A DNA stretch of 56,707 bases from VRUE01 sp036403515 (GTDB lineage: Bacteria; Actinomycetota; Thermoleophilia; Solirubrobacterales; 70-9), in contig DASWQV010000073.1 in NCBI GenBank assembly GCA_036403515.1, positions 1 through 56,707 of the forward strand, in the 5' to 3' direction. The stretch's first letter is position 1, and every line of letters starts with the position of its first letter. This document shows positions 34,708 to 42,964 of this stretch, one piece after another. The translations under genes were made by a program, and so were the position numbers. The notes under the pieces were generated by a model. The model made no database searches. It was given only the letters and a program-made list of their open reading frames with translations, and was not told the origin of the DNA.

Positions 34708-36122
34708 CTCTGCTGGCCGTGCTCAAGCCGGGTGGCGACGCCGCCACAGCGCTCTACATCGTCGCCTTCTCACTCTTCATCCTTGGCGTCAAACGCGGCA
34801 CCCATCCGACCACCGCCAAGCAGGGCAACCTCGTTGCCGCAGTCGGCATGGCGGTCGCCGTCGTCACCACGCTGCTGCTCGACGGGGTTGGCAACTGGGG
34901 CTTGATCGCGCTCGGCCTCGGCATCGGCACCGCCGTTGGCGTGATCGCCTCGGTACGGGTGAAGATGACCGAGATGCCGCAGATGGTCGCGCTGTACAAC
35001 GGCGTCGGCGGCGGCGCGGTGGCTTTGATCGCCTGGTCGGAGATCCGCCACGGAATCTCGCTCGGCGAGACGATCCCGCTCGACACCCTGATTCCTGTCC
35101 TCTTCGCCGCCGTCGTCGGCTCGGTGTCCTTCTGGGGCTCGAACATCGCCTTCGCCAAGCTGCAGGATTTGATCCCGACCCGGCCGCTCGCGGTTCCCGG
35201 CCAGCAGGTGATCAACGTCGTTCTGCTGATCGGCATCCTCGTCGCCTGCACCGACATCGCGATCAACAACGACGATCCATCGCAGGCAATCTTCATCGCC
35301 GTCCTGCTTGCGGCCGGGCTGCTAGGCAACCTCGTCGTGCTGCCGATCGGTGGCGCCGACATGCCGGTCGTGATCTCGCTGCTCAACGCCTTCACCGGCC
35401 TCTCGGCAGCCGCGGCCGGCTTTGCCCTCGACAACGTTGCCCTGATCGTCGCCGGCACGCTGGTCGGCTCTTCGGGAACGATCCTGACGATGGAGATGGC
35501 AACGGCGATGAACCGCTCGGTCGCCAACGTCCTCTTCGCCGGCTTCGGCGGCGCGCCCGCGGGTGGGGCCGGGGGCTCCACAGAGGAACGCCCCCACGTC
35601 TCGATCGGCGCCCAGGACGCGGCGATCAAGCTCGCCTACGCCGACTCGGTCGTGATCGTGCCGGGCTACGGCCTCGCCGTCGCCCAGGCCCAGCACGCGA
35701 TCAAGGAGGTCGCCGACGAGCTCGAAAAGCGCGGCGTCACCGTCAACTACGCGATCCACCCCGTTGCCGGTCGCATGCCGGGGCACATGAACGTCCTGCT
35801 CGCCGAGGCCGACGTGCCCTACGAGCAGCTGAGGGAGATGGAGGAGATCAATCCCGAGATGCCGCGCACCGATGTCGCAGTCGTCGTCGGCGCCAACGAC
35901 GTCACCAACCCGGCGGCCAAGAACGACCCGAACAGCCCGATCGCGGGGATGCCGATCATCGAGGTCGACCAGGCCCAGCAGGTGATCGTGATCAAGCGCT
36001 CGCTCAGTCCCGGCTTCGCCGGCATCGACAACGACCTCTTCTACGAGGCCAACACCTCGATGCTCTTCGACGACGCGAAGAAGGCCGCAGCGGACATCGC
36101 GGCCGAGATTCAAAACCTCTAG
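34704..36122 (+). CDS. pntB: NAD(P) transhydrogenase, subunit beta
   Basis: A 472-residue protein: about nine membrane helices (1-265) form the proton channel with PntAB, then the NADP(H)-binding domain III. The latter shows the GYGLAVAQAQH motif (about residue 320), HPVAGRMPGHMNVLLAEA (in part PVAGRMPGHMNVLLAEA) and ANDVTNPAA, all typical of PntB. It overlaps pntAB by 4 bp. The operon is likely a main NADPH source and may also supply F420-reducing systems indirectly. Confidence 0.96.
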   Translation: MTLLAVLKPGGDAATALYIVAFSLFILGVKRGTHPTTAKQGNLVAAVGMAVAVVTTLLLDGVGNWGLIALGLGIGTAVGVIASVRVKMTEMPQMVALYNGVGGGAVALIAWSEIRHGISLGETIPLDTLIPVLFAAVVGSVSFWGSNIAFAKLQDLIPTRPLAVPGQQVINVVLLIGILVACTDIAINNDDPSQAIFIAVLLAAGLLGNLVVLPIGGADMPVVISLLNAFTGLSAAAAGFALDNVALIVAGTLVGSSGTILTMEMATAMNRSVANVLFAGFGGAPAGGAGGSTEERPHVSIGAQDAAIKLAYADSVVIVPGYGLAVAQAQHAIKEVADELEKRGVTVNYAIHPVAGRMPGHMNVLLAEADVPYEQLREMEEINPEMPRTDVAVVVGANDVTNPAAKNDPNSPIAGMPIIEVDQAQQVIVIKRSLSPGFAGIDNDLFYEANTSMLFDDAKKAAADIAAEIQNL

Positions 36123-36171
36123 CGCCTGGCTCAAAGGGGGAGAGAAAGAGGGCTCAGCGGCTTAAGGCGGC

Positions 36172-37098
36172 ATGCGAAAGTCCGAGCGGGGGCAGTCGAC
36201 GGTGGAGTGGATAGGGCTGCTGCTGCTCATCGCTCTATTCCTGACCGGCCTCATCGCCGCGGGGGTGCGGGTCCCTGGTTCCGCATTGGCGCGAGGGATT
36301 GCGTCGCGAATCCTCTGCGCCGCATCGTTTGCGGCCAGTTGCGGCGATGAACCTGTTCTGATCGCGGCCTACGGGACCGAAGTCGGCAAGCTGGTCCGCG
36401 AGCACATGCCGTCACTGCTGTTCGAGAGCGGTTCGCGTGCCGTTCCCGTCGACTTCCGCCGCTGTAGGAGCACTCGCTGCGGGGATGGGCCGGAGGATGG
36501 CTTCGTGCGCCACACCGATGCCGGCCTGCCGGTCTCCGCCTTCGTCCACGTCGTCGATTGCCGCCCGGACGCAGCGGAAGCCTCCGAGGCAGAGGGCGCG
36601 AGTTGCTCCGGCAAGCGCGCCGGCAATCTCTATATCCAGTACTGGACCTATTACGCGGACTCGGCGACGCTGCGGAGTATTCCGGTGGTCGGCGAGGAGG
36701 GCTACCACCCGGACGATTGGGAGGGAGCTCAGATTCGCATCCGCCCCGATGGCGGCATCGACGAGCGCGCCTCTTCGCACGACGGCTACAACTACGACGA
36801 GGGAACGGCCAACTGGGGCTCTGACATCGGCGCCGGAGTCGTTCGCGGCCTTGCCGAAGCCGCGGGCATCCGCCCCGTCGACGGCTGGGGCCCCGAGACG
36901 CACCTCCTCTTCGTCTCCGGTGGCAGCCACGCCGGCAATGCCTTCGACGTTCGCGGCATCGAACGCCTGGCTCTCGGCAGCCGCGTCGACCTGATCCCGC
37001 TCGAGCCAATCGCGATCACCAGCCACGCGCAGTTCGCGATCAACCCGCCCTGGCGCAAGAAGGTCTGGCGCGACCCCGAGGCCCGGGGGACAGGCTGA
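36172..37098 (+). CDS. Prepilin-signal protein fused to a Vps62-like domain
   Basis: A 308-residue protein with two parts. The N-terminus MRKSERG/QSTVEWIGLL fits a class III (type IV prepilin) signal: a short basic leader, Gly at -1, Glu at +5 and then about 20 hydrophobic residues (to residue 34). The rest (about 120-300) resembles the Vps62/DUF946 group: IQYWTYYADSA, YHPDDWEGAQIRI and a later HAGNAF-type segment. If processed by a prepilin peptidase, this domain would be shown on the cell surface or built into a pilus-like fibre. It follows pntB by 49 bp and is not clearly co-transcribed. The Vps62-like assignment is from pattern only. Confidence 0.6.
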   Translation: MRKSERGQSTVEWIGLLLLIALFLTGLIAAGVRVPGSALARGIASRILCAASFAASCGDEPVLIAAYGTEVGKLVREHMPSLLFESGSRAVPVDFRRCRSTRCGDGPEDGFVRHTDAGLPVSAFVHVVDCRPDAAEASEAEGASCSGKRAGNLYIQYWTYYADSATLRSIPVVGEEGYHPDDWEGAQIRIRPDGGIDERASSHDGYNYDEGTANWGSDIGAGVVRGLAEAAGIRPVDGWGPETHLLFVSGGSHAGNAFDVRGIERLALGSRVDLIPLEPIAITSHAQFAINPPWRKKVWRDPEARGTG

Positions 37099-37107
37099 CC
37101 GACGGAT

Positions 37108-37153
37108 CGAGGGATGCATTTACCACGCCCATAGGGGACAAATGCATCCCTCG
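37108..37153. terminator. Palindromic hairpin between convergent genes
   Basis: CGAGGGATGCATTT (37108-37121) pairs perfectly over 14 bp with AAATGCATCCCTCG (37140-37153). The 18-base loop contains CCCATAGGGG, which resembles the loop of the palindromes at 34328 and 41155. It sits between the fusion protein gene and the convergent SDR gene, so it may terminate both transcripts. Confidence 0.55.
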
Positions 37154-37164
37154 TCGCTCTGCTG

Positions 37165-37932
37165 TTACTTCGGCGGCATCCTCAGGGCGCCGTCGAGGCG
37201 GATCGTCTCACCGTTGAGCATCGGATTGGCGACGATTTGGGTGACCAGCCGGGCGTACTCCTCGGGACGTCCGAGGCGCGAGGGAAAGGGGATGCCGGCG
37301 CCGAGGGCGGCCCGGGCCTCCTCGGGAAGGGCGGCGAGCAGGGGCGTGTCGAAGAGACCCGGCGCGACCGTCATGACGCGGACGCCCCGCCCGGCCATGT
37401 CACGCGCGGCCGGCAGCGTCATGCCGACGATGCCACCCTTCGAGGCCGCGTAGGCGGCCTGCCCGATCTGGCCGTCGTAGGCGGCGATCGAGGCGGTGTT
37501 GATGCAGACGCCGCGCTCGCACTCAGTGTCGGGCTCGTTCTCGCTCATCGCTGCCGCCGCCAAGCGCAGCACGTTGAAGCTGCCGATCAGGTTGACCTTG
37601 ACCACGTTGGAGAAGAATTCGAGATTGTGGGGGCCGCGCTTGTGGGCGACCCGCTCAGCCCAGCCGATCCCGGCACAACAGACCGAGATGCGCAGGCCGT
37701 CGTCGCCACTCGACGCGCGCTCGACCGCCGCGGAGACCGCCGCCTCATCGGTGACGTCGGCCTGGACGAAGGTCGCGCTCGGCCCCAGTTCGGCCGCCAG
37801 CGCCTCGCCCTTCTCGGCATTGAGGTCGGCGATCGTCACCGCGCCGCCGCCCGCAACCAGCGTGCGAGCCGTCGCCTCTCCAAGCCCCGAGGCTCCTCCC
37901 GCAACCAGCGCGCTCTTGCCCGCGATCTCCAC
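37165..37932 (-). CDS. Short-chain dehydrogenase (3-hydroxyacyl-CoA dehydrogenase type 2-like)
   Basis: A 255-residue Rossmann enzyme. The cofactor loop is GGASGLGEATA (N-terminal) with an Asp at the end of the second strand (IADLN), favouring NAD over NADP. The catalytic Ser is in NTASIAAYDGQIG and the YxxxK pair is YAASKGG. The sequence around ERVAHKRGPHNLEFF and the closing LNGETIRLDGALRM match the type 2 hydroxyacyl-CoA dehydrogenases, which would fit with the nearby thiolase and crotonase. GTG 37932 gives the standard family start. Confidence 0.88.
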   Translation of the reverse strand: MEIAGKSALVAGGASGLGEATARTLVAGGGAVTIADLNAEKGEALAAELGPSATFVQADVTDEAAVSAAVERASSGDDGLRISVCCAGIGWAERVAHKRGPHNLEFFSNVVKVNLIGSFNVLRLAAAAMSENEPDTECERGVCINTASIAAYDGQIGQAAYAASKGGIVGMTLPAARDMAGRGVRVMTVAPGLFDTPLLAALPEEARAALGAGIPFPSRLGRPEEYARLVTQIVANPMLNGETIRLDGALRMPPK

Positions 37933-38059
37933 GGCCGCGCACCCTACAGCCACAGGCCGGGCGCAACGTTTTCTTCTCCCGCGCGGGGACAACGCGTGGC
38001 ACCCGGTAATTCACACCTCGGCAAGAAGACCTCGCTAGGGTTTTGGGATCGCCACCGAG

Positions 38060-39169
38060 GTGACGTCGAGCACCAAGAACGCCATCGTGGAGCGCCTCGG
38101 CGAGGTGCGCGCACGCACTCTGGAGCTGATCAAACCGCTCGACGATGAGCAGCTCAACCGCGTTTACTCGCCGATCCTCAGCCCGCTGGCCTGGGACCTC
38201 GGCCACATCGCCAACTTCGAGGAGCTCTGGCTGGTGCAGACAATCGGCGGGCGCGAGCCGTTGCACGGCGAGCTCGGCCGCTTCTACGATGCGATCGAGA
38301 ACCCGCGCAAGACGCGGGGGCAGCTGCCAATCCTGCGCGACGCTGAGCTGCGCGCCTACCTCGCCGACGTACGCCAGCGCACGCTTGAGGTGCTCGATGG
38401 GGTCGGCCTCGATCCCGACGCCGAGGACCCCCTGCTGCGCGAAGGCTTCGTCTACGAGATGCTGCTCGCCCACGAGTTGCAGCACAACGAGACCATACTG
38501 CAGCTTCTTCAACTGGTCGAGGGATATGAGAACGAGAGCTTCCGCCTCGGCCCATCCATTGTCCCCGACGTCGGTGGCCCGGAGATGCTGCGGGTCGACG
38601 GGGGAGAGCACGAGATCGGCGCCCCCGCAGGCGGCTTTGCCTACGACAACGAGCGCTCATGCCACACGGCCGAGCTGGCGCCTTTTGAAATCGATCGAAC
38701 CCCGGTCACCAACGGCGCGTATATCCAGTTCATGGAGGAGACTGGCGCCGAGCCCCCGCTGTACTGGGAGCGCGACGCCGGGGGGTGGGCGCTGACGACA
38801 ATGGCGGGTCGCGACCCAGTCATTCCAGCCCACCCCGTCCTCCATGTTTCCTGGCATGAGGCCGGCGCCTTCGCCGGCTGGGCTGGCAAGCGTCTACCCA
38901 GCGAGCAGGAGTGGGAGGCGGCGCGTCCCGATCTGCAAGGGGTCGGCCAGGTTTGGGAGTGGACCTCGTCTGACTTCCTCCCCTATCCAGGTTTCCAGGC
39001 ATTTCCGTACCGCGAGTACTCAGAAGCCTTCTTCGGCAGCGCCCACAAGGTGCTCCGGGGCGGCTCCTGGGCGACACACAACAGCGTTATGCGACCGAGT
39101 TTCCGCAACTGGGACCTTCCCGAGCGCCGCCAGATCTTCGCCGGGATCCGCTGTGCGAGGGACCTCTAA
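38060..39169 (+). CDS. egtB: Ergothioneine biosynthesis sulfoxide synthase
   Basis: A 369-residue non-haem iron enzyme that joins a thiol (gamma-glutamylcysteine or cysteine) to the C2 of hercynine using oxygen. The N-terminal DinB-like half supplies iron ligands in LGHIANFEELW and the LLAHELQHNET motif (H-x3-H). The C-terminal formylglycine-enzyme-like half has KRLPSEQEWEAA and VWEWTSSDF and ends RPSFRNWDLPERRQIFAGIRCARD (in part IFAGIRCARD). egtD follows after 69 bp. The GTG start sits on a GAGG. No egtA, egtC or egtE is adjacent. Confidence 0.93.
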   Translation: MTSSTKNAIVERLGEVRARTLELIKPLDDEQLNRVYSPILSPLAWDLGHIANFEELWLVQTIGGREPLHGELGRFYDAIENPRKTRGQLPILRDAELRAYLADVRQRTLEVLDGVGLDPDAEDPLLREGFVYEMLLAHELQHNETILQLLQLVEGYENESFRLGPSIVPDVGGPEMLRVDGGEHEIGAPAGGFAYDNERSCHTAELAPFEIDRTPVTNGAYIQFMEETGAEPPLYWERDAGGWALTTMAGRDPVIPAHPVLHVSWHEAGAFAGWAGKRLPSEQEWEAARPDLQGVGQVWEWTSSDFLPYPGFQAFPYREYSEAFFGSAHKVLRGGSWATHNSVMRPSFRNWDLPERRQIFAGIRCARDL

Positions 39170-39238
39170 CGTGAAGCGAGCGAGCGAGACCGCGGTGATG
39201 ACCAGCGCGACGGTGTGGAACGTGAAGGACGTCTTGAC

Positions 39239-40207
39239 GTGATCGCGATCGAGGTGCACCTCGCCGCCGACGCCGCCGCAACGATGCGGCGCGACGTTCG
39301 GGCGGGCCTCTCGACCGACCCCAAGGAGCTGGCGCCAAAGTACTTCTACGACGAGCGCGGCTCGCAGCTCTTCGAGCAGATAACCGAGCTGCCCGAGTAC
39401 TACCCGACGCGAGCCGAGCGCTCGATCCTCGCCGAGCGCTCCGATGAGATCGTCGACGCTGCCGGAGAGCCGCAAACGCTGGTCGAGCTCGGCTCCGGCT
39501 CGGCCGCCAAGACCCGCCACCTGCTCAGCGCGATGCGGGACGCCGGCTGCCTGAAGACCTATGTCCCGGTCGACATCTCCGAGGAGATCACCCACGAGAC
39601 CGCTGAGGCGCTGGTGGGCGAGTACCCCGGCCTAGTTGTGCGCGGCCTCGTCTGCGATTTCGAGCACGACCTCGAGCGCATCCCCGGCGCCGAGGGCGGT
39701 CGCCTCATTGCCTTCCTCGGCGGCACGATCGGGAACCTCTACCCGGCAGCGCGCCGTGACTTCCTCACCCGCCTTGCCGGCCTGATGGGCGCCGACGACC
39801 GCCTCCTGCTCGGCACCGACCTGGTCAAGGCGCACGATCGCCTCGAGGCCGCCTACGACGATGCCAGCGGTGTCACCGCCGAGTTCAACAAGAACGTCCT
39901 GCGGGTGCTCAACCGTGAGCTAGGCGCCGACTTCGACCTCGATGCCTTCGAGCATGTCGCCCTCTACGACGCCGAGGAGGCGCGCATGGACATTCGCCTG
40001 CGCTCCCTGGAGGAGCAGACGATCCGGGTCGAGGGCCTCGAGATGGACGTCAGCTTCGCCCCTGGCGAGGAGATGCGCACGGAGATCTCCGCCAAGTTCA
40101 CCTATGAGCAGCTCGCCCAGGTCTATGAAGAGGCGGGATTGGCGATCAGCGGTTGGTTCACCGACGCCGACTGCGACTACGCGCTCAGCCTCGCCCGGGC
40201 CGGCTAA
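39239..40207 (+). CDS. egtD: L-histidine N-alpha-methyltransferase
   Basis: A 322-residue SAM-dependent enzyme that trimethylates histidine to hercynine, the first step of ergothioneine synthesis. It starts after a GAAGGA site with GTG 39239. The family N-terminus LAPKYFYDERGSQLFEQIT and the SAM-binding LVELGSGSAAKTRHLL are complete, with the later FLGGTIGN and KAHDRLEAAYDD blocks. It is the second gene of an egtB-egtD pair. The last 4 bases overlap the convergent LLM gene. Confidence 0.95.
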   Translation: MIAIEVHLAADAAATMRRDVRAGLSTDPKELAPKYFYDERGSQLFEQITELPEYYPTRAERSILAERSDEIVDAAGEPQTLVELGSGSAAKTRHLLSAMRDAGCLKTYVPVDISEEITHETAEALVGEYPGLVVRGLVCDFEHDLERIPGAEGGRLIAFLGGTIGNLYPAARRDFLTRLAGLMGADDRLLLGTDLVKAHDRLEAAYDDASGVTAEFNKNVLRVLNRELGADFDLDAFEHVALYDAEEARMDIRLRSLEEQTIRVEGLEMDVSFAPGEEMRTEISAKFTYEQLAQVYEEAGLAISGWFTDADCDYALSLARAG

Positions 40208-41136
40208 GGCGCCAGCGCGCCGATCAGCTCGCTCAGCCTGTCGGGAGTCGTGATCGGGGTGAGGATCGGCAGCGTGATGCCGCCCTCGACGAAGGCGCCG
40301 ATGCGCTCCTTCATCTCCTCCGGCGAGCCGAAGATGAACATCGCCTCGATCAGCTCCCAGGGGGCCGCCGCCGCCGCCGCCTGGCGATCGCCGCTCTCCC
40401 AGGCGGCCACCATCGCGTCGATCTCGTCGCCGTAGCCGAGCCAGCGGTAGAAGGCGGCATAGACAGGCACCGTGATGTAGGAGGAGAACATGAAGCGGGC
40501 CAGAGGCTCGACCGCGTCACGCCCGCCCGGCAGGCAGAAGAAGCGGCAGAGCAGCTCGAAGCCCTCAGGCGCGCCGTCGAGCTGGGCGGTCACCTTGGGC
40601 AGACCGCCCAGGGGCAGGAAGTTGGTGAAGGCGCCATCGGCGCGCTCGACCGCCAGCTCGAGCATCTTGCCCCGCAGCGCGGCCAGGACGATCGGAACCC
40701 GCTGTGCCGGCGCGCTCTCGAGCTTGAAGCCACTCGCCGTGCGCTCGCCATCGAGGGCGGTGCGCAGGAACTCGAGCGTCTCGCGGACCCTGCTCAGTGG
40801 CCGCTCGAAGGGAATGCCGTTCCAGCCTTCGACGATTCGATCCGACGAGGAGCCGATGCCCAGCACGAACCGTCCGCTCGAGGCATCGGCAAGAGCCGCG
40901 GCCTCTTGGGCAAGCAGCGCCGGCCCGCGCTGGAAGACGCCGACGATTCCGGTCCCGAGCCGCGCTTTCTCAGTCCAGGCCGCGCTGAGCGCCAGTGGCG
41001 TGAAGCCATCCGGCCCGTTCGTCTCGCCGCTCCAGAAGTCGGTGTAGCCAACTGCCTCGGCCCGCTTGACCAAGTCCCCGTGAGCCGCGAGCGAAGTGCC
41101 CGGCAGCGGAAGTGTCAACCCCCAGCGCTCACCCAT
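40204..41136 (-). CDS. LLM-class F420-dependent oxidoreductase
   Basis: A 310-residue luciferase-like enzyme of the F420 group, distinct from the one at 32123. It begins WGLTLPLPGTSLAAHGDLVKRAE and shows GRFVLGIGSSSDRIVEGWNG (in part RFVLGIGSSSDRIVEGW), the usual cofactor region. The substrate is unknown. It overlaps the end of egtD by 4 bp convergently and is divergent from glpX across a 90-bp gap holding a perfect 21-bp palindrome. Confidence 0.86.
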   Translation of the reverse strand: MGERWGLTLPLPGTSLAAHGDLVKRAEAVGYTDFWSGETNGPDGFTPLALSAAWTEKARLGTGIVGVFQRGPALLAQEAAALADASSGRFVLGIGSSSDRIVEGWNGIPFERPLSRVRETLEFLRTALDGERTASGFKLESAPAQRVPIVLAALRGKMLELAVERADGAFTNFLPLGGLPKVTAQLDGAPEGFELLCRFFCLPGGRDAVEPLARFMFSSYITVPVYAAFYRWLGYGDEIDAMVAAWESGDRQAAAAAAPWELIEAMFIFGSPEEMKERIGAFVEGGITLPILTPITTPDRLSELIGALAP

Positions 41137-41154
41137 GCGCGCACCCTAAACGGT

Positions 41155-41203
41155 TTCCGGTGCGCTTTATCCCCCTATGGCGGGGGGATAAAGCGCACCG
41201 GAA
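41155..41203. repeat. Perfect 21-bp palindromic repeat in a divergent promoter region
   Basis: The arm at 41155-41175 (TTCCGGTGCGCTTTATCC then CCC) pairs with 41183-41203 without a mismatch, around the loop TATGGCG. The outer arms are the same as in the palindrome at 34328-34374. It lies between the LLM gene and glpX, which are divergent, so it is not placed as a terminator for either. It may be a mobile REP-like element or an operator. Confidence 0.75.
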
Positions 41204-41226
41204 CCATCGAATAGGCTGCCGGGGCG

Positions 41227-42225
41227 ATGGCGGCAACCCCTGCGACTAAGCCGGACCGCAATCTCGCGCTCGAGCTCGTGCGCGTGACCGAGGCGGCTGC
41301 GCTCGCTGCCGCTCGCTGGGTCGGGCGGGGAGACAAGATCGCCGCTGACCAGGCCGCCGTCGACGCGATGCGCTTCGTGCTCGACTCGGTCGCGATGGAC
41401 GGCATGGTCGTGATCGGAGAGGGGGAGAAGGACGAGGCGCCGATGCTCTACAACGGCGAGCAGATCGGCGACGGCAGCCCCCCGGTTGTCGACATCGCCG
41501 TCGACCCGTTGGAGGGCACGCGGCTCTGCGCGCTCGGCATGCCCAGCGCCCTCGCGGTGATAGCTCTCGCCGAGCGGGGCACGATGTTCGATCCAGGCCC
41601 CTGCGTCTACATGGAAAAGATGGCCGGGGGCGAGGAGATCGCCGACCTGCTCGATCTCGATCGGCCGCTGCCCGAGACCCTGAAGCTGATCGCCGAGCGC
41701 AAGGGCGGGAGCGTCGGCGACGTCACCGTCGTCATGCTCGACCGACCGCGCCACGAGGAAGCGATGCGCGAGGTCCGCGAGGCCGGTGGTCGCATCCGTC
41801 TGATCACGGACGGCGACGTCTCCGCGGCGCTGCTCGCCGTCAGTGACCGCTCACCGGTGGACCTCCTCTGGGGTATCGGCGGGACCCCCGAGGGCGTGCT
41901 TTCGGCCGCCGCCCTGAAGTCGATGGGCGGCCAGCTGCTGGGCCGCCTTTGGCCGCGCAACGAGGAGGAGCGCAGCGCAGCACTCGGCGCCGGCTACGAC
42001 CTCGACCGCATCCTCACCGCCAACGACCTCTGCTCCGGCGAGGACGTCTTCTTCTCCGCGACCGGGGTCACTGACGGCGACGTGTTGCAGGGGGTCCGCT
42101 ATCGGGGCCCCGGCGCCAGTACCGAGTCACTCGTGATGCGCTCGCGCTCCGGCACCGTTCGCCGCATCCACGCCCGCCACGATCGGGCAAAGTTGCGGAC
42201 CGTAATCGGCGAGCGCTACGGCTGA
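41227..42225 (+). CDS. glpX: Class II fructose-1,6-bisphosphatase
   Basis: A 332-residue gluconeogenic enzyme that removes the 1-phosphate of fructose 1,6-bisphosphate. The metal site is VIGEGEKDEAPML (about residues 62-74) and DIAVDPLEGT (about 90-99); later GIGGTPEGVLSAAALK is also diagnostic. GlpX is the usual FBPase of actinobacteria and would serve growth on acetate, matching the satP-acsA operon. The gene stands alone after the palindrome at 41155. Confidence 0.95.
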   Translation: MAATPATKPDRNLALELVRVTEAAALAAARWVGRGDKIAADQAAVDAMRFVLDSVAMDGMVVIGEGEKDEAPMLYNGEQIGDGSPPVVDIAVDPLEGTRLCALGMPSALAVIALAERGTMFDPGPCVYMEKMAGGEEIADLLDLDRPLPETLKLIAERKGGSVGDVTVVMLDRPRHEEAMREVREAGGRIRLITDGDVSAALLAVSDRSPVDLLWGIGGTPEGVLSAAALKSMGGQLLGRLWPRNEEERSAALGAGYDLDRILTANDLCSGEDVFFSATGVTDGDVLQGVRYRGPGASTESLVMRSRSGTVRRIHARHDRAKLRTVIGERYG

Positions 42226-42241
42226 GGCCCTTGCGAGCCGA

Positions 42242-42964
42242 TCACAGCTCAGCCTGCTCTGTAGCCATCGCGCGTTCGGCGCTCGCGGCCTCGTCACCGA
42301 CATAGGGCAGCAGCAATTCGTAGGTCAGCTGAGGCAACAGCTCGGCGAGCTCGGCCGTATTGCCGCTGACGACTTTGTCGTAGACGCTCGCAAATACGGC
42401 CCCCGCGGCAATGCTGGCGATGTTGGGCAGGCCGGGGGCGCTTCCGAGCGTATCTGGGCAGTCGTCAAGCACCGCGGTGAGGCGGGTGAGGGTCTGCCCG
42501 AAGCGGACACTTGCAATCGGGCCGACTGTGCCCATCTCGATGATCATCACGCGAGCCACATCGGGGTTGGCGGCGAGCCAGGCAAGCGTGGCGGCAAGGC
42601 TGCAACGGACGCGCTCCGTCCAGGTGCCGGGTTCTTCGTAGGCTTCTGCGACCCGCCTCTCGAGGTTGTCGACCAGCATGTCGTTCGCGGCAATGAAGCA
42701 GTCTTCCTTGTCGCTGAAGTGCCGGTAAAACGACTCTCGGCCTACGCCCGCGGCTTTGAGGATGTCCGCCACCGAGCACGCCAGATATCCCTTGCCTGCG
42801 GCGACCCGCACCACCGCGGCCAGCAGTCGCTCACGCTGAGATCGGGCGACCAGCTCGGGGGGCAGCCCGTGACGCCCTCGCGGCAACTTCCAGAGGTGAA
42901 GGTCTAGCGCTGAGCCACCGTCCAGTCCCGAGGGCGGTGGCTCGATATCTGCCCGGGAGCTCAT
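42242..42964 (-). CDS. TetR-family regulator 1 of a three-gene cluster
   Basis: A 240-residue repressor-type protein. The N-terminal helix-turn-helix (about residues 55-95) is SVADILKAAGVGRESFYRHFSDKEDCF. The C-terminal ligand domain ends with LPQLTYELLLPYVGDEA, a block also recognisable in the two other TetR genes here. Its start overlaps the stop of TetR 2 by 4 bp (ATGA), so it is the second gene of a two-gene operon. No enzyme or transporter is attached, so the target is unknown. A long Pro/Gly-rich N-tail (about 40 residues) precedes the DNA-binding domain. Confidence 0.88.
   Translation of the reverse strand: MSSRADIEPPPSGLDGGSALDLHLWKLPRGRHGLPPELVARSQRERLLAAVVRVAAGKGYLACSVADILKAAGVGRESFYRHFSDKEDCFIAANDMLVDNLERRVAEAYEEPGTWTERVRCSLAATLAWLAANPDVARVMIIEMGTVGPIASVRFGQTLTRLTAVLDDCPDTLGSAPGLPNIASIAAGAVFASVYDKVVSGNTAELAELLPQLTYELLLPYVGDEAASAERAMATEQAEL

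Noticed and set aside
34592..36214. A 540-codon plus-strand frame overlapping pntAB and pntB
   Set aside because: It is out of frame with genuine pnt motifs and is mostly Arg-rich; pntB in the other frame is complete.
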